A stretch of DNA of 31,727 nt from a virus: positions 1 through 31,727 of the IMG/VR virus record IMGVR_UViG_3300038701_001112, one strand, 5' to 3'. Below the pieces are notes generated by a model. The model saw only the letters and a program-made list of their open reading frames with translations. It was not told the DNA's origin and did not search any database. The position numbers and the translations under genes were made by a program. Positions 7,034 to 13,610 of this stretch are shown here, piece after piece; position 1 is the first letter of the stretch; every line of letters begins with the position of its first letter.

Positions 7034-7623
7034 GCGCCATGCAACGCAACAAGGGCAAGCGCGGCGAGCGGATGCACGCGAAGGTACTCCGCACGCTCGG
7101 CGTCACCGACGCACGGCGCGGCGTGCAGCACGCGGGCGGGCCGGACTCGCCGGACGTGATCGGGATACCGGGCACGCACGCGGAGGTGAAGTACGAGAAC
7201 AAGCGGTTCTGGGTGTGCCACCTTGACACGCCGAACGCTGCCGTGCTTCTCAAGGTCAAGACGGATCTCGGTGACTTCATCGCGTTCCGCGCCAAGGTCG
7301 CACTGGCGGCCGCGTGGTGCATCAGAGAGTTTCCGCTCGTAGACGAAGATTCGTCGGGGGTTTACTCGTACGTCAACCAGTCATTTCCGGGCCTGCCAGT
7401 GTGCCACCTTGCGATCAGAAACCGCTCCCACAAACGCGGCATCGTCAAGGCGTACTGGGAGCAGGCCGTCAACGACTCGGGTGAGGGCGAGATCCCTTAT
7501 CTCGTTCTCCGCGAGAACGGCATGGGCGAAATGGATGAGGTCTGGATCGTGCGGGCGCGCGACGCTGCGGCGTTCGCGGGTCTGTTGGTTGAACACACAC
7601 GGAAGGAGGCCGCCGATGGCTGA
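7030..7623 (+). CDS. Hjc-like Holliday junction resolvase / PD-(D/E)XK nuclease
   Basis: The N-terminal 55 residues are typical of phage and archaeal Hjc-type resolvases: NKGKRGER with Glu13, ARRGVQHAGGPDSPDVIG with Asp42, and EVK with Glu52 and Lys54. The expected helix (YxxQAVxDxG) and final strand (PYLVLRE...VWIV) appear only at residues 141-175, so about 80 residues separate the EVK strand from the rest of the nuclease core. Usual phage relatives place that helix within about 15 residues. At 197 residues it is longer than common members. It would resolve branched recombination or replication intermediates before packaging. Confidence 0.75.
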   Translation: MSAMQRNKGKRGERMHAKVLRTLGVTDARRGVQHAGGPDSPDVIGIPGTHAEVKYENKRFWVCHLDTPNAAVLLKVKTDLGDFIAFRAKVALAAAWCIREFPLVDEDSSGVYSYVNQSFPGLPVCHLAIRNRSHKRGIVKAYWEQAVNDSGEGEIPYLVLRENGMGEMDEVWIVRARDAAAFAGLLVEHTRKEAADG

Positions 7624-8164
7624 CGAACACGGGACGGATCGGGTGGAGTACGCAGTCAAGACTTTGCGAAACGCTCCTGATTCTAGAGAGGCGTGGGACG
7701 AGGCGATCAAGGCGAAGAACCTGAAGATGTACGCCGACCTCCTCGAATCCATCGCCGCCGAGCGTGACACCCTCCGCGCCGAGGTCGAGCGGTTGCGGGG
7801 GGTGATGGACTGGCTCGCATCAGACGACACAGGGCTGTCGAGCGAGTGGATGGCGCATGTGATCTTCGGCGTGCCTGTGTCTGACCGATTCGGTGGCGGA
7901 TCATTCCCATACGACACGGGCGACTTCGGCAGGTGCTACCGATTTCTCCAGAAGTTCCCGCAAGCCCGAGAGAGCCTGCACAAGCTCCGGGCTTCGGGTC
8001 CGGTGTGGTCGGGGATGGTCGATCGCTGGGATGAGTTGGAGCGGCTGTACGACTCTGCCGAGCCGACCAGTAACGGAGACCTCAACCGCCTGTTGTGCAA
8101 GATCCGCGAAGACCGTGGGCTTGTCGAGCAGCGGGGCGAGACGCAGGGGGTGAGCGATGGGTGA
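7616..8164 (+). CDS. conserved phage hypothetical protein with N-terminal coiled coil
   Basis: Residues 35-65 form a likely coiled coil (AAERDTLRAEVERLRG). Residues 72-170 match a widespread phage domain of unknown function with the pattern SSEWMA...G......YPYDTGDFGRCYRFL...P..R..L.........W..MVDRWDELERLY. This block is common in early regions of phages and prophages of Gram-negative bacteria. The ATG start overlaps the resolvase gene by 8 bases and is preceded by GGAGG. Confidence 0.7.
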   Translation: MADEHGTDRVEYAVKTLRNAPDSREAWDEAIKAKNLKMYADLLESIAAERDTLRAEVERLRGVMDWLASDDTGLSSEWMAHVIFGVPVSDRFGGGSFPYDTGDFGRCYRFLQKFPQARESLHKLRASGPVWSGMVDRWDELERLYDSAEPTSNGDLNRLLCKIREDRGLVEQRGETQGVSDG

Positions 8165-8354
8165 GTACATGCACGATTTCACGGTCAAGACCATACGGAA
8201 GCGGAGCGACATCACGGAGATTTCCCGTCTCCGCGAGGCCATGCACGCCGCCGTCCTCAAGATCGAGGACGGGGCCGCGAGTCACGCGAGGGGTGTGCTG
8301 GTGGCGGCGCTGGCGGAGTCGGAGGATGGCGAACAGGAGGTGTGTGATGAATAA
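8157..8354 (+). CDS. hypothetical small protein
   Basis: A 65-residue, helical protein of unknown function. It overlaps both neighbours by 8 bases and ends in AGGAGG, which serves as the ribosome-binding sequence for the next gene. I recognise no family. Confidence 0.6.
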   Translation: MGEYMHDFTVKTIRKRSDITEISRLREAMHAAVLKIEDGAASHARGVLVAALAESEDGEQEVCDE

Positions 8355-8838
8355 CGAAGACACCCACGAAGCAGCTTCGCAGAAACTCGCTGATGATCTT
8401 GTTCGAGGCGGTGAGTGCGAGGAGTCTAGTAGTGTGTGGTTCAGGGCGGCAAGAATCTTGGGCGATCGCATCAAGAAAATACAGTTTGACGACGAAAAGA
8501 TTACAAGACAGAAGGGAGAAATAACTCGTCTCCACGACAAGATCGCCAAGCTCAAAGCCGAGCTCGCGGAGACGCGGGGGGTGGCGGCTCTTGTTTGGCG
8601 TGACGGATCGGGCAAACCAATCGGGTTTCGGACCACGAATCACTACATGATCGGGCCGGGCGGCGACGTTTGCGGCGTAGGTGTCTTTGCGATGGGCGAA
8701 GATCCGGACGGCGATCACGAATCGCCCCCACTGTTCGAGGTCCGAGACGCGACCGGCAACGAGTGGTGTGTACACCCCGACGATTTATTCTCCACCCTTG
8801 AAGCCGCCCAAGCCGCCGCGTCTGGGGGTGGGGCGTGA
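8347..8838 (+). CDS. hypothetical protein with coiled-coil and beta-rich C-terminal domain
   Basis: The 163-residue protein has a Lys/Glu-rich coiled coil at about residues 40-78, then a beta-rich segment (GKPIGFRTTNHYMIGPGGDVCGVGVFAMG) and a short C-terminal helix. The first part of the gene is noticeably less GC-rich than its neighbours, which could mean recent acquisition. Function unknown. Confidence 0.6.
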   Translation: MNNEDTHEAASQKLADDLVRGGECEESSSVWFRAARILGDRIKKIQFDDEKITRQKGEITRLHDKIAKLKAELAETRGVAALVWRDGSGKPIGFRTTNHYMIGPGGDVCGVGVFAMGEDPDGDHESPPLFEVRDATGNEWCVHPDDLFSTLEAAQAAASGGGA

Positions 8839-8918
8839 GTTGGGCACCCTACATCTGGCCGAAAGACGAAACCAACACCCCGCCCCGCGACGGCGGGGAG
8901 GACGAAAGGAGCGGGTGA
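8835..8918 (+). CDS. hypothetical 27-residue peptide coupled to the methyltransferase gene
   Basis: A GTG overlapping the upstream stop (GTGA) opens a 27-codon frame whose stop overlaps the next start by one base (TGATG). The peptide is Trp/Tyr-rich at the N-terminus and acidic at the C-terminus. Its end contains GAAAGGAG, the ribosome-binding sequence for the methyltransferase. The tight fit to both neighbours argues that it is translated. Confidence 0.45.
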   Translation: MSWAPYIWPKDETNTPPRDGGEDERSG

Positions 8919-9460
8919 TGGAAGAACCTATGAAGTTTGCCTATGCCGACCCGCCGTATCTCGGGCAGGGACAGCGAAAGTACGACCGCCCCGAGTGGGA
9001 CACCATCGAGCGGCACGCAGAGCTCGTCGAGATGTTGTGCAGCGAGTACCCGGACGGCTGGGCGATGTCAATGGGATCGAACAATCTGCGTGACATCCTT
9101 CCGCTCTGTCCCGATGACTGTCGTGTCGGGGCGTGGGGCAAGCCGTTTTGCTCATTCAAGCCCAACGTGAAGCCCGCGTATGCGTGGGAGGCCGTGGTGT
9201 TTCGCGGGGGGCGTCCGAGTAAGCGAACGGACGAGACGTACCACGACTTCCACACAGAGAACATCACGATGCGTAAGGGGTTCCAAGGAGCGAAGCCGCC
9301 GGGGTTTGCTCAGTGGATCGTCCGACTCTTGAACGCAAAGGTGGAGAAGGGCGACACGGTGACGGACTTGTTTCATGGCGCGGGCGGGATGCTCGGTGTG
9401 TGGCGGGTGGACATCGAACAGGTGCAGGACCAACTCACAGCAGGAGGAAAGAACGCATGA
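8918..9460 (+). CDS. phage DNA methyltransferase, DPPY type
   Basis: The 180-residue protein has the catalytic motif IV DPPY at residues 11-14 near the N-terminus and the SAM-binding motif I (TVTDLFHGAGGM, about 147-158) near the C-terminus, a permuted order as in beta-class amino-methyltransferases. The middle (CPDDCRVGAWGKPFCSFKP and AYAWEAVVFRGGRP) matches a family found in many phages. DPPY implies N6-adenine or N4-cytosine modification. It is short and has no obvious target recognition domain, and no cognate restriction enzyme is nearby, so it probably protects phage DNA from host restriction. Confidence 0.82.
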   Translation: MEEPMKFAYADPPYLGQGQRKYDRPEWDTIERHAELVEMLCSEYPDGWAMSMGSNNLRDILPLCPDDCRVGAWGKPFCSFKPNVKPAYAWEAVVFRGGRPSKRTDETYHDFHTENITMRKGFQGAKPPGFAQWIVRLLNAKVEKGDTVTDLFHGAGGMLGVWRVDIEQVQDQLTAGGKNA

Positions 9461-9861
9461 CCCCACCCCGCGAACTCATCACGAAGACCCTGCAAGCCCT
9501 CGACGCGCTGCGTGCGAAGGACGGCGGGTGTCCAGGGTTGGAGCCGAAACAGCGTCTCGTGATCGAGAAGTACCCAGATTCCACGAACTACTCGCTCGCC
9601 CTCGCCCATCTCAACTCGCGGCTCGGGGAGGTGATGGTGTGGTTGACCGCTCAGGGCGAGTGGTACTTCGAGTGCTCTTGGTGGGAGGGGAAAGCGGACC
9701 TCGGGTTTTGCCACCCGAACAGCGATCCCGACCGCGACCCGACCGATCCGCTTGCGAGGTACAAGGGAAAGACAGCCCCCAGAGTCACCGACGAACTCAC
9801 CGCCAAGTGCGAACTCGTCTGTGCGGCGGCGGGGGTTGTGGCGGGGGAGGGGACATGCTGA
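9457..9861 (+). CDS. hypothetical protein
   Basis: A 134-residue protein of unknown family. The centre (GEVMVWLTAQGEWYFECSWWEGKADLGFCHP) is Trp/Phe-rich and probably a beta-sheet. AGGAGG precedes the ATG, which overlaps the methyltransferase stop codon by 4 bases. Confidence 0.6.
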   Translation: MTPPRELITKTLQALDALRAKDGGCPGLEPKQRLVIEKYPDSTNYSLALAHLNSRLGEVMVWLTAQGEWYFECSWWEGKADLGFCHPNSDPDRDPTDPLARYKGKTAPRVTDELTAKCELVCAAAGVVAGEGTC

Positions 9862-10091
9862 CACGAACCGAGTCAGGCCAAGTACCTCCCGGCAGGGTCC
9901 GCAGGGTCGCGTACATCTTCGAGGCCCGTTGTGCGTCGTGCGACCACTCCGAGACTCTGACCTCGACGGGTGCAGGGGCGTGTCCCAAGACTCTGAGAGA
10001 TCGCGGATGGACGACAAGCCGGGGGCTGTGGAAGTGCCCCGGATGCTCTGGAACGGAAGCGGAAACCCCAACACTGAGGATCGCAACATGA
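9855..10091 (+). CDS. small putative zinc-ribbon protein
   Basis: A 78-residue protein with C-x2-C (CASC, about 26-29) followed by a single Cys in GACPKTLRDRGW and then C-x2-C (CPGC, about 61-64): two zinc knuckles separated by about 32 residues. The layout fits a zinc ribbon that could bind nucleic acid or protein. It overlaps both neighbours. Confidence 0.6.
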   Translation: MLTRTESGQVPPGRVRRVAYIFEARCASCDHSETLTSTGAGACPKTLRDRGWTTSRGLWKCPGCSGTEAETPTLRIAT

Positions 10092-10510
10092 CCCCCACCG
10101 ACCCCCTCAACCTCCCCCAGATCCTCGCCGACCTGGAGACTGTGAAGGCGGCGGGGTGCCCGCATTCGGTCGTGCCCGATACATCTAAGGCCATGGCAAG
10201 AGCGATCGGTTTTCGAGACTGGGGCACTGCGCGACTCTACTACCGCAGAGCAAGAGCCGACCTCCAAGCGACCATCACGGAGATCATGGGGTGGTTCTGC
10301 CGAGAGCGTCAGGTCTACATCAAGGTCGAAGTGTTCCACGACGGGTCGTTTGGTTTCGTCATGGAATCAACGACAGAGCATGTGATCGCGGAGAGCGGGG
10401 AAGAAGCGTTCGCCACCCCCCTCCCCGCCCACGCCGCGATCCTGCGGGCGATCGCGGAGACGCTTGGTGCGTCGCCCATCGCGGAGGCGGTGAAAGGAGA
10501 CAGCAAGTGA
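10088..10510 (+). CDS. hypothetical protein
   Basis: A 140-residue, mainly alpha-helical protein with a central beta hairpin (QVYIKVEVFHDGSFGFVME). No family recognised. Start and stop are shared with its neighbours through ATGA and GTGA overlaps. Confidence 0.6.
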   Translation: MTPTDPLNLPQILADLETVKAAGCPHSVVPDTSKAMARAIGFRDWGTARLYYRRARADLQATITEIMGWFCRERQVYIKVEVFHDGSFGFVMESTTEHVIAESGEEAFATPLPAHAAILRAIAETLGASPIAEAVKGDSK

Positions 10511-10719
10511 AGCAGGAAGACATCAGCGCGGAGGCTTGGTTGAAGGCGTGGCGAAAGGAGTTGCGGATAGCGAACCGCATCGCCAAGTTTGACGGCGACG
10601 ACAAGGCGTCCCGCGTGCTTCACCGTCTCATGTCGTCGGTGAACGACGCACAAAGAATGATCGACAATCGCCGTGAACAACAGCAACTCAACAAGGACCG
10701 GAACGCTCCGGAAGACTGA
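10507..10719 (+). CDS. hypothetical helical protein, 3' end apparently rebuilt by an insertion
   Basis: A 70-residue, charged, fully helical protein. It ends QQLNKDRNAPED and then stops, and the 19 bases encoding its last section (10683-10701) are repeated exactly 123 bases later (10806-10824). Continuing from the downstream copy in the matching frame gives a different end (QLNKDRDTPG...) that stops at 10875 in an ATGA overlap with the next gene, the normal junction of this phage. The ancestral gene was therefore probably about 20 residues longer at its end, and the insertion supplied a new stop codon. Confidence 0.65.
   Translation: MKQEDISAEAWLKAWRKELRIANRIAKFDGDDKASRVLHRLMSSVNDAQRMIDNRREQQQLNKDRNAPED
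10683..10701 (+). repeat. 19-bp direct repeat, left copy
   Basis: GCAACTCAACAAGGACCGG here is identical to bases 10806-10824. The two copies lie 123 bases apart (41 codons, so in frame) and bracket the tRNA-like element. The left copy lies inside the coding region of the 70-residue protein. Confidence 0.9.
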
Positions 10720-10724
10720 CATCT

Positions 10725-10803
10725 GGGCCGGTAGCGCAACTGGATAGCGCACCAAGCGGGTAAGGCCGTGAGGAGGGTGTGGGTTCGAGTCCCACCCGGC
10801 CCA
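10725..10803 (+). tRNA. tRNA-like element with no canonical anticodon arm
   Basis: A full 7-bp acceptor stem (GGGCCGG, 10725-10731, with CCGGCCC, 10796-10802), a D arm with stem GCGC/GCGC around AACTGGATA, and a perfect T arm (GTGGG, loop TTCGAGT, CCCAC) are present, as in a real tRNA. Between the D and T arms there are 27 bases (10752-10778) instead of the usual 21-22. No 5-bp stem with a 7-base loop can be formed there; the best I find is CGG/CCG around GTAAGG with mismatches. I therefore assign no amino acid. CCA is not encoded. It could be a decayed tRNA, a tRNA with an unusual arm, or a tRNA mimic. Confidence 0.55.
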
Positions 10804-10875
10804 TTGCAACTCAACAAGGACCGGGACACCCCTGGTCGCAGCGACCGCCGTGGGGCGGGGAAGGATGGTGGATGA
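10804..10875 (+). pseudogene. detached original 3' end of the upstream 70-residue gene
   Basis: Read from 10804, the frame begins with the same Gln-Leu-Asn-Lys-Asp-Arg encoded at the end of the upstream gene and continues for 17 more codons to a TGA at 10873-10875. That stop overlaps the next gene's ATG (10872) by the standard 4 bases. It has no start signal of its own. I infer that it is the stranded end of the gene at 10507, separated by insertion of the tRNA-like element. Confidence 0.55.
10806..10824 (+). repeat. 19-bp direct repeat, right copy
   Basis: Identical to bases 10683-10701. It begins 3 bases after the end of the tRNA-like element. Confidence 0.9.
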
Positions 10876-11159
10876 TGGGCTGGGCAAACTGTGGAACTGA
10901 CTCAAAGGGTCGTTCGATCGGGTACGCGCACAGCGGGATATGCGATCACCCCGGATGCACGACACCAATCAACCGGGGCGTTGACAATGCGTGCGCTGGG
11001 ATGCACGGGACTGATGAGGGTGGATGCGAAGGGTACTTCTGTGGCCAACACAGGGACGATGTTCCCGACTACGAACAGGAACTCCGAAGCCCGTCCATGT
11101 GCAAAGCGTGCGCCGAGAAGTGGATGGAGACACACGAATGGAAGGATGAGGAGGAATGA
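10872..11159 (+). CDS. Cys-rich putative zinc-binding protein
   Basis: A 95-residue protein with many potential zinc ligands: CDHPGC near residues 24-29, further Cys and His in the middle (CAGMH, then CEGYFCGQH) and C-x2-C (CKAC) near residue 78. Two zinc sites are plausible. The Trp-Ala-Asn-Cys-Gly N-terminus and IGYAH segment are distinctive, but I cannot name a family. Two ATGs occur in a row; I take the first because it overlaps the upstream stop codon. Confidence 0.65.
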   Translation: MMGWANCGTDSKGRSIGYAHSGICDHPGCTTPINRGVDNACAGMHGTDEGGCEGYFCGQHRDDVPDYEQELRSPSMCKACAEKWMETHEWKDEEE

Positions 11160-11557
11160 TGACCCCAACTAACCCCACCCTGCTCGCCCTCTGCCGCCGC
11201 GCCGAGAAACTCGGGGGGCCGGAGGTGCCGGGGCTGACCGTTGAAATCGAGGTTTACGAGAACGGATTCCATGAGTACGTCACCCACGAGGTGTCGCTGC
11301 CCACCGAAGAACGCGCCGCCGTCCTGCGGGACCATGCGGCGGGGGATGTGCGTGCGTGGGCGTGGAAGGACAAGGGCTACAAGATCGTGCTGGACGAACG
11401 AGAGCCCGGCGAGTACGACTGGTCCGTGGAGTGTGCCGGTGGTGCTGTGGTCGGAAGCCGCACACCCGAGAGGCTGCCGTGGCCCGCCGCCATCCTCGCG
11501 TCCCTCTCCGCCGCCCTCGACCTGATCGACGAGGAGGGTGATGATGGGGACGATTGA
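11156..11557 (+). CDS. hypothetical protein
   Basis: A 133-residue acidic protein of unknown function with a helical N-terminus, a beta-rich centre and an acidic end (EEGDDGDD). GAGGAG precedes two consecutive ATG codons; the first overlaps the upstream stop codon. The 3' end contains GAGGAGG, used by the next gene. Confidence 0.6.
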   Translation: MMTPTNPTLLALCRRAEKLGGPEVPGLTVEIEVYENGFHEYVTHEVSLPTEERAAVLRDHAAGDVRAWAWKDKGYKIVLDEREPGEYDWSVECAGGAVVGSRTPERLPWPAAILASLSAALDLIDEEGDDGDD

Positions 11558-11741
11558 CATTGACGACGCGAAGGGAAGGGCGGTCTTCGTTCGGAGCAAG
11601 GTTGAAGGCCTATCAGGTGCCTTGGTGGTCCGCAATGGCAGGGAGACTCACGCGGTATACAAGATGTCCCTGACTTGCCGGGACTACGAGAACGAACAAC
11701 GGCTCGCGCGAGCAGCCGCATACGCGAAGGGAGCACCATGA
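11544..11741 (+). CDS. hypothetical small protein
   Basis: A 65-residue protein. A GTG and two ATGs follow one another (11538, 11541, 11544). I chose the last because GAGGAGG (11531-11537) then sits 6 bases upstream. Unknown family, with a beta-strand-rich first half and a helical end. Confidence 0.5.
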   Translation: MGTIDIDDAKGRAVFVRSKVEGLSGALVVRNGRETHAVYKMSLTCRDYENEQRLARAAAYAKGAP

Positions 11742-12088
11742 CTGACCGACCGACCGACGAACTCACGGCGAGGGTCGTGGCGGAGTGGATGGGGTGGGAG
11801 AAGGCGTACAAGACTTGGGACTCGGACGTCTTCAAGAGCGACCGAGAGAGGCATGTACCCTTCGCTGACAACGACCATATCCAGAGATGCCCAGATCCCC
11901 GCGACGACACCAACGCCGCCCTGCGGCTGCTGGGGTGGGTCCGAACGGGGTATGCCTCGCAGACCCAGCTTGCGGAAGACGGGAGACACTGGCTCGTCTA
12001 CACCGAGAGAGGAACAAAGGCCATCCCCCTCTCCGGCGAACCCTTCCGCTACTCAGTCGTCGCGCTCGCGGGGGAGGTGTGCGGGTGA
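11738..12088 (+). CDS. Phage ABA sandwich domain-like protein
   Basis: The 116-residue protein follows the pattern of the phage ABA sandwich family: a start DELTARVVAEWMGW, a variable middle, the segment FADNDHIQRCPDPRDDTNAALRLLGWV, and a strand with aromatic residues. Known members are small early proteins of unknown role. The match is by motif recognition only. It begins with an ATGA overlap. Confidence 0.55.
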   Translation: MTDRPTDELTARVVAEWMGWEKAYKTWDSDVFKSDRERHVPFADNDHIQRCPDPRDDTNAALRLLGWVRTGYASQTQLAEDGRHWLVYTERGTKAIPLSGEPFRYSVVALAGEVCG

Positions 12089-12348
12089 GGAAATCAGCCA
12101 TCATCGTTGCTGCTTCAGCGTTACTTCTTTCGGGGTGTGACCTGCGCCCCGCTGTGTCCTCTGTTCGTGTCGAAGTCAAGATTGTATCTGCAAAGGGGCC
12201 GGACGAGGTTTCAGCGTGGGCCGACCCCGCGAGCGGAGTGACTGTCATAGAACGAATGGATACCCGAGAGCGGCGTCGAATCCCTGGGGTGTGGGGGCGA
12301 GTTGGTGACACCTACATAGCAGAATGGACAGAGGAGTACACCCCATGA
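12085..12348 (+). CDS. small predicted lipoprotein in the early region
   Basis: The 87-residue protein begins MRKSAIIVAASALLLSGC: two basic residues, a hydrophobic stretch and a lipobox LLSGC with Cys18 as the lipidation site. The mature part is about 70 residues and beta-rich. It lies among early genes and not in a lysis cassette. Small phage lipoproteins in such positions (for example T5 Llp) block receptors and exclude superinfecting phages, so a similar role is possible but not shown. GTG start with GTGA overlap. Confidence 0.72.
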   Translation: MRKSAIIVAASALLLSGCDLRPAVSSVRVEVKIVSAKGPDEVSAWADPASGVTVIERMDTRERRRIPGVWGRVGDTYIAEWTEEYTP

Positions 12349-12776
12349 CCAACCCCACCGCCCAACTCACCGAACTCCGCGAGATCCGCGACGCGATGGT
12401 TGCGAAGGGGATGCCGGATTGGTGGCCGAAATACCTGACGTACCACCAGCCTTCGATCAACCCCGAGGAGGACTTGTGGGTGTACAGAGGCGAGCGAGTT
12501 GGTGACACCTGTGCGCTCCGCCCCGCCGACGCCCTCACGCTCGTCGTGGACGCGGGGGAGAGGGTGTTGCTGAGCATGGGGGTGGGGATCGAGTACACGC
12601 CCGCAGCAAAGGATTCTGAGGCGAGGATCGAGCACGGTGTCTCGTATCGCGCGATCTACCGGGGCGGGGCAATCGGCAGAAGGAACCTCGCGTGCTTGAT
12701 AAAGGGCGATCGCGCCGAGTACGCAAGGGTTGGTCTGGCCGGTGCTCTCCGCGCCGTCATGGAGGCGGAGGAGTGA
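12345..12776 (+). CDS. hypothetical protein
   Basis: A 143-residue protein of unknown function. The N-terminus (LREIRDAMVAKGMPDWWPKYLTYHQPS) and the helical C-terminus frame a beta-rich middle. It is coupled by ATGA to the lipoprotein gene. No family recognised. Confidence 0.6.
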   Translation: MTNPTAQLTELREIRDAMVAKGMPDWWPKYLTYHQPSINPEEDLWVYRGERVGDTCALRPADALTLVVDAGERVLLSMGVGIEYTPAAKDSEARIEHGVSYRAIYRGGAIGRRNLACLIKGDRAEYARVGLAGALRAVMEAEE

Positions 12777-12778
12777 AG

Positions 12779-13003
12779 ATGCCAGTGCTGAAGGATGGGT
12801 GGTGCATGTTCGTCAGAGGCGTGCATGGCGATTGGGTTTGGCGTAGGGGGGCGTGGTGGCACAGGCACACACATCGGCGGGTCACGCGGGGGCATCGCAT
12901 CGCGGAACTTGAGAGAGTCAAGCGGGCGCGTATCAGGGAGATCCTGCGTCACAACAGAGACACGGCGAGCGAGTGCATAACGATCGCCGGGGGCGGATCA
13001 TGA
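12779..13003 (+). CDS. hypothetical small basic protein
   Basis: A 74-residue protein, very basic and Trp-rich (WVWRRGAWWHRHTHRRVTRGH), possibly nucleic-acid binding. Two starts are possible: ATG at 12779 with GGAGG 7 bases upstream, or GTG at 12773 overlapping the upstream stop. I prefer the ATG. The Arg-rich helix from residue 42 supports a DNA or RNA contact, but this is inference. Confidence 0.5.
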   Translation: MPVLKDGWCMFVRGVHGDWVWRRGAWWHRHTHRRVTRGHRIAELERVKRARIREILRHNRDTASECITIAGGGS

Positions 13004-13323
13004 AACCCATCCCCCCGTCCTTCATCGTCGAGACCGTCATCGAAGAACTCGGGGCCGACCCCGACGAGGTGCTGTCCGATCGGCGGTCGCCCTTCGCCGT
13101 CTTCACACGGCGCGCCATCGCCTACCTGTGCCGCGAACTCTCCGACGCGAGCTTCCCCGAGATCATGGTGGCGATGCAGAAGGACCGGGGCGGTCACTCG
13201 GCGGCGGCCGGGTACGACCGGGCGATGCGGGAGCTGATCGCGCTCGACCCCACCGCGAAGGCCCGCGTCGAATCGCTGGCCTTGATCGTGCGTGGGAGGT
13301 GGGGGATGGAGGTGGCGGCGTGA
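13000..13323 (+). CDS. DnaA domain IV-like DNA-binding protein (second copy)
   Basis: The 107-residue protein aligns well by eye with the C-terminal DNA-binding domain of DnaA. IVETVIEELGADPDEVLSDRRS matches the DnaA helix followed by L-x-S-x-R-R, RRAIAYLCREL matches the R-x-(I/M)-A-x-x-L-x-(K/R)-E-L helix, and SFPEIMVAMQKDRGGHSAAAG matches S-x-P-E-I-(G)...GGRDHTTV. His is kept in the signature; the Arg-Asp order is altered. It lacks the DnaA ATPase domains. It lies just before a perfect DnaA box (13587-13595), so it may bind the phage origin or modulate host DnaA there. Confidence 0.72.
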   Translation: MKPIPPSFIVETVIEELGADPDEVLSDRRSPFAVFTRRAIAYLCRELSDASFPEIMVAMQKDRGGHSAAAGYDRAMRELIALDPTAKARVESLALIVRGRWGMEVAA

Positions 13324-13358
13324 CGCTGCGGTATGATAAAGCAACAGGAGGCACGACC

Positions 13359-13610
13359 ATGATTGAGCGAGTGATGAGGCGTTTGGGGTACCAGAAGATC
13401 CGCCCGCTGCCGGATTCTTACCTGCTTATTCGCGGGTGCAAAGTCACGATCGGTTCGGGCCAGAGTATTGACGAGGTGGTAGTCGGCGTTGGCGGGGGGA
13501 TTGAGTACGAGTCTGGCCACGATTCTCTATGTGACCTGGAGGCTTGCGAGCGGGCCCGGCACCACCTGCGAAACACGCAGTCGGACTTATCCACACCAGA
13601 GCACGGGTAG
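13359..13610 (+). CDS. hypothetical small protein, last gene of the early block
   Basis: An 83-residue protein. I chose the ATG at 13359 because AGGAGG lies 7 bases upstream; an in-frame GTG at 13320 would overlap the previous stop codon. The product looks beta-rich (LLIRGCKVTIGSG, EVVVGVGGGIEY) with a helical end. A perfect DnaA box and the first 11-bp repeat lie within its last eight codons. Confidence 0.55.
   Translation: MIERVMRRLGYQKIRPLPDSYLLIRGCKVTIGSGQSIDEVVVGVGGGIEYESGHDSLCDLEACERARHHLRNTQSDLSTPEHG
13587..13595 (+). promoter_or_regulatory. perfect DnaA box
   Basis: TTATCCACA matches the classical DnaA box consensus TTATNCACA exactly. It lies at the very end of the upstream gene and immediately before the 11-bp repeats, an AT-rich stretch and palindromes. 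One chance match in a window this size is possible, so the meaning rests on its position. Confidence 0.6.
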
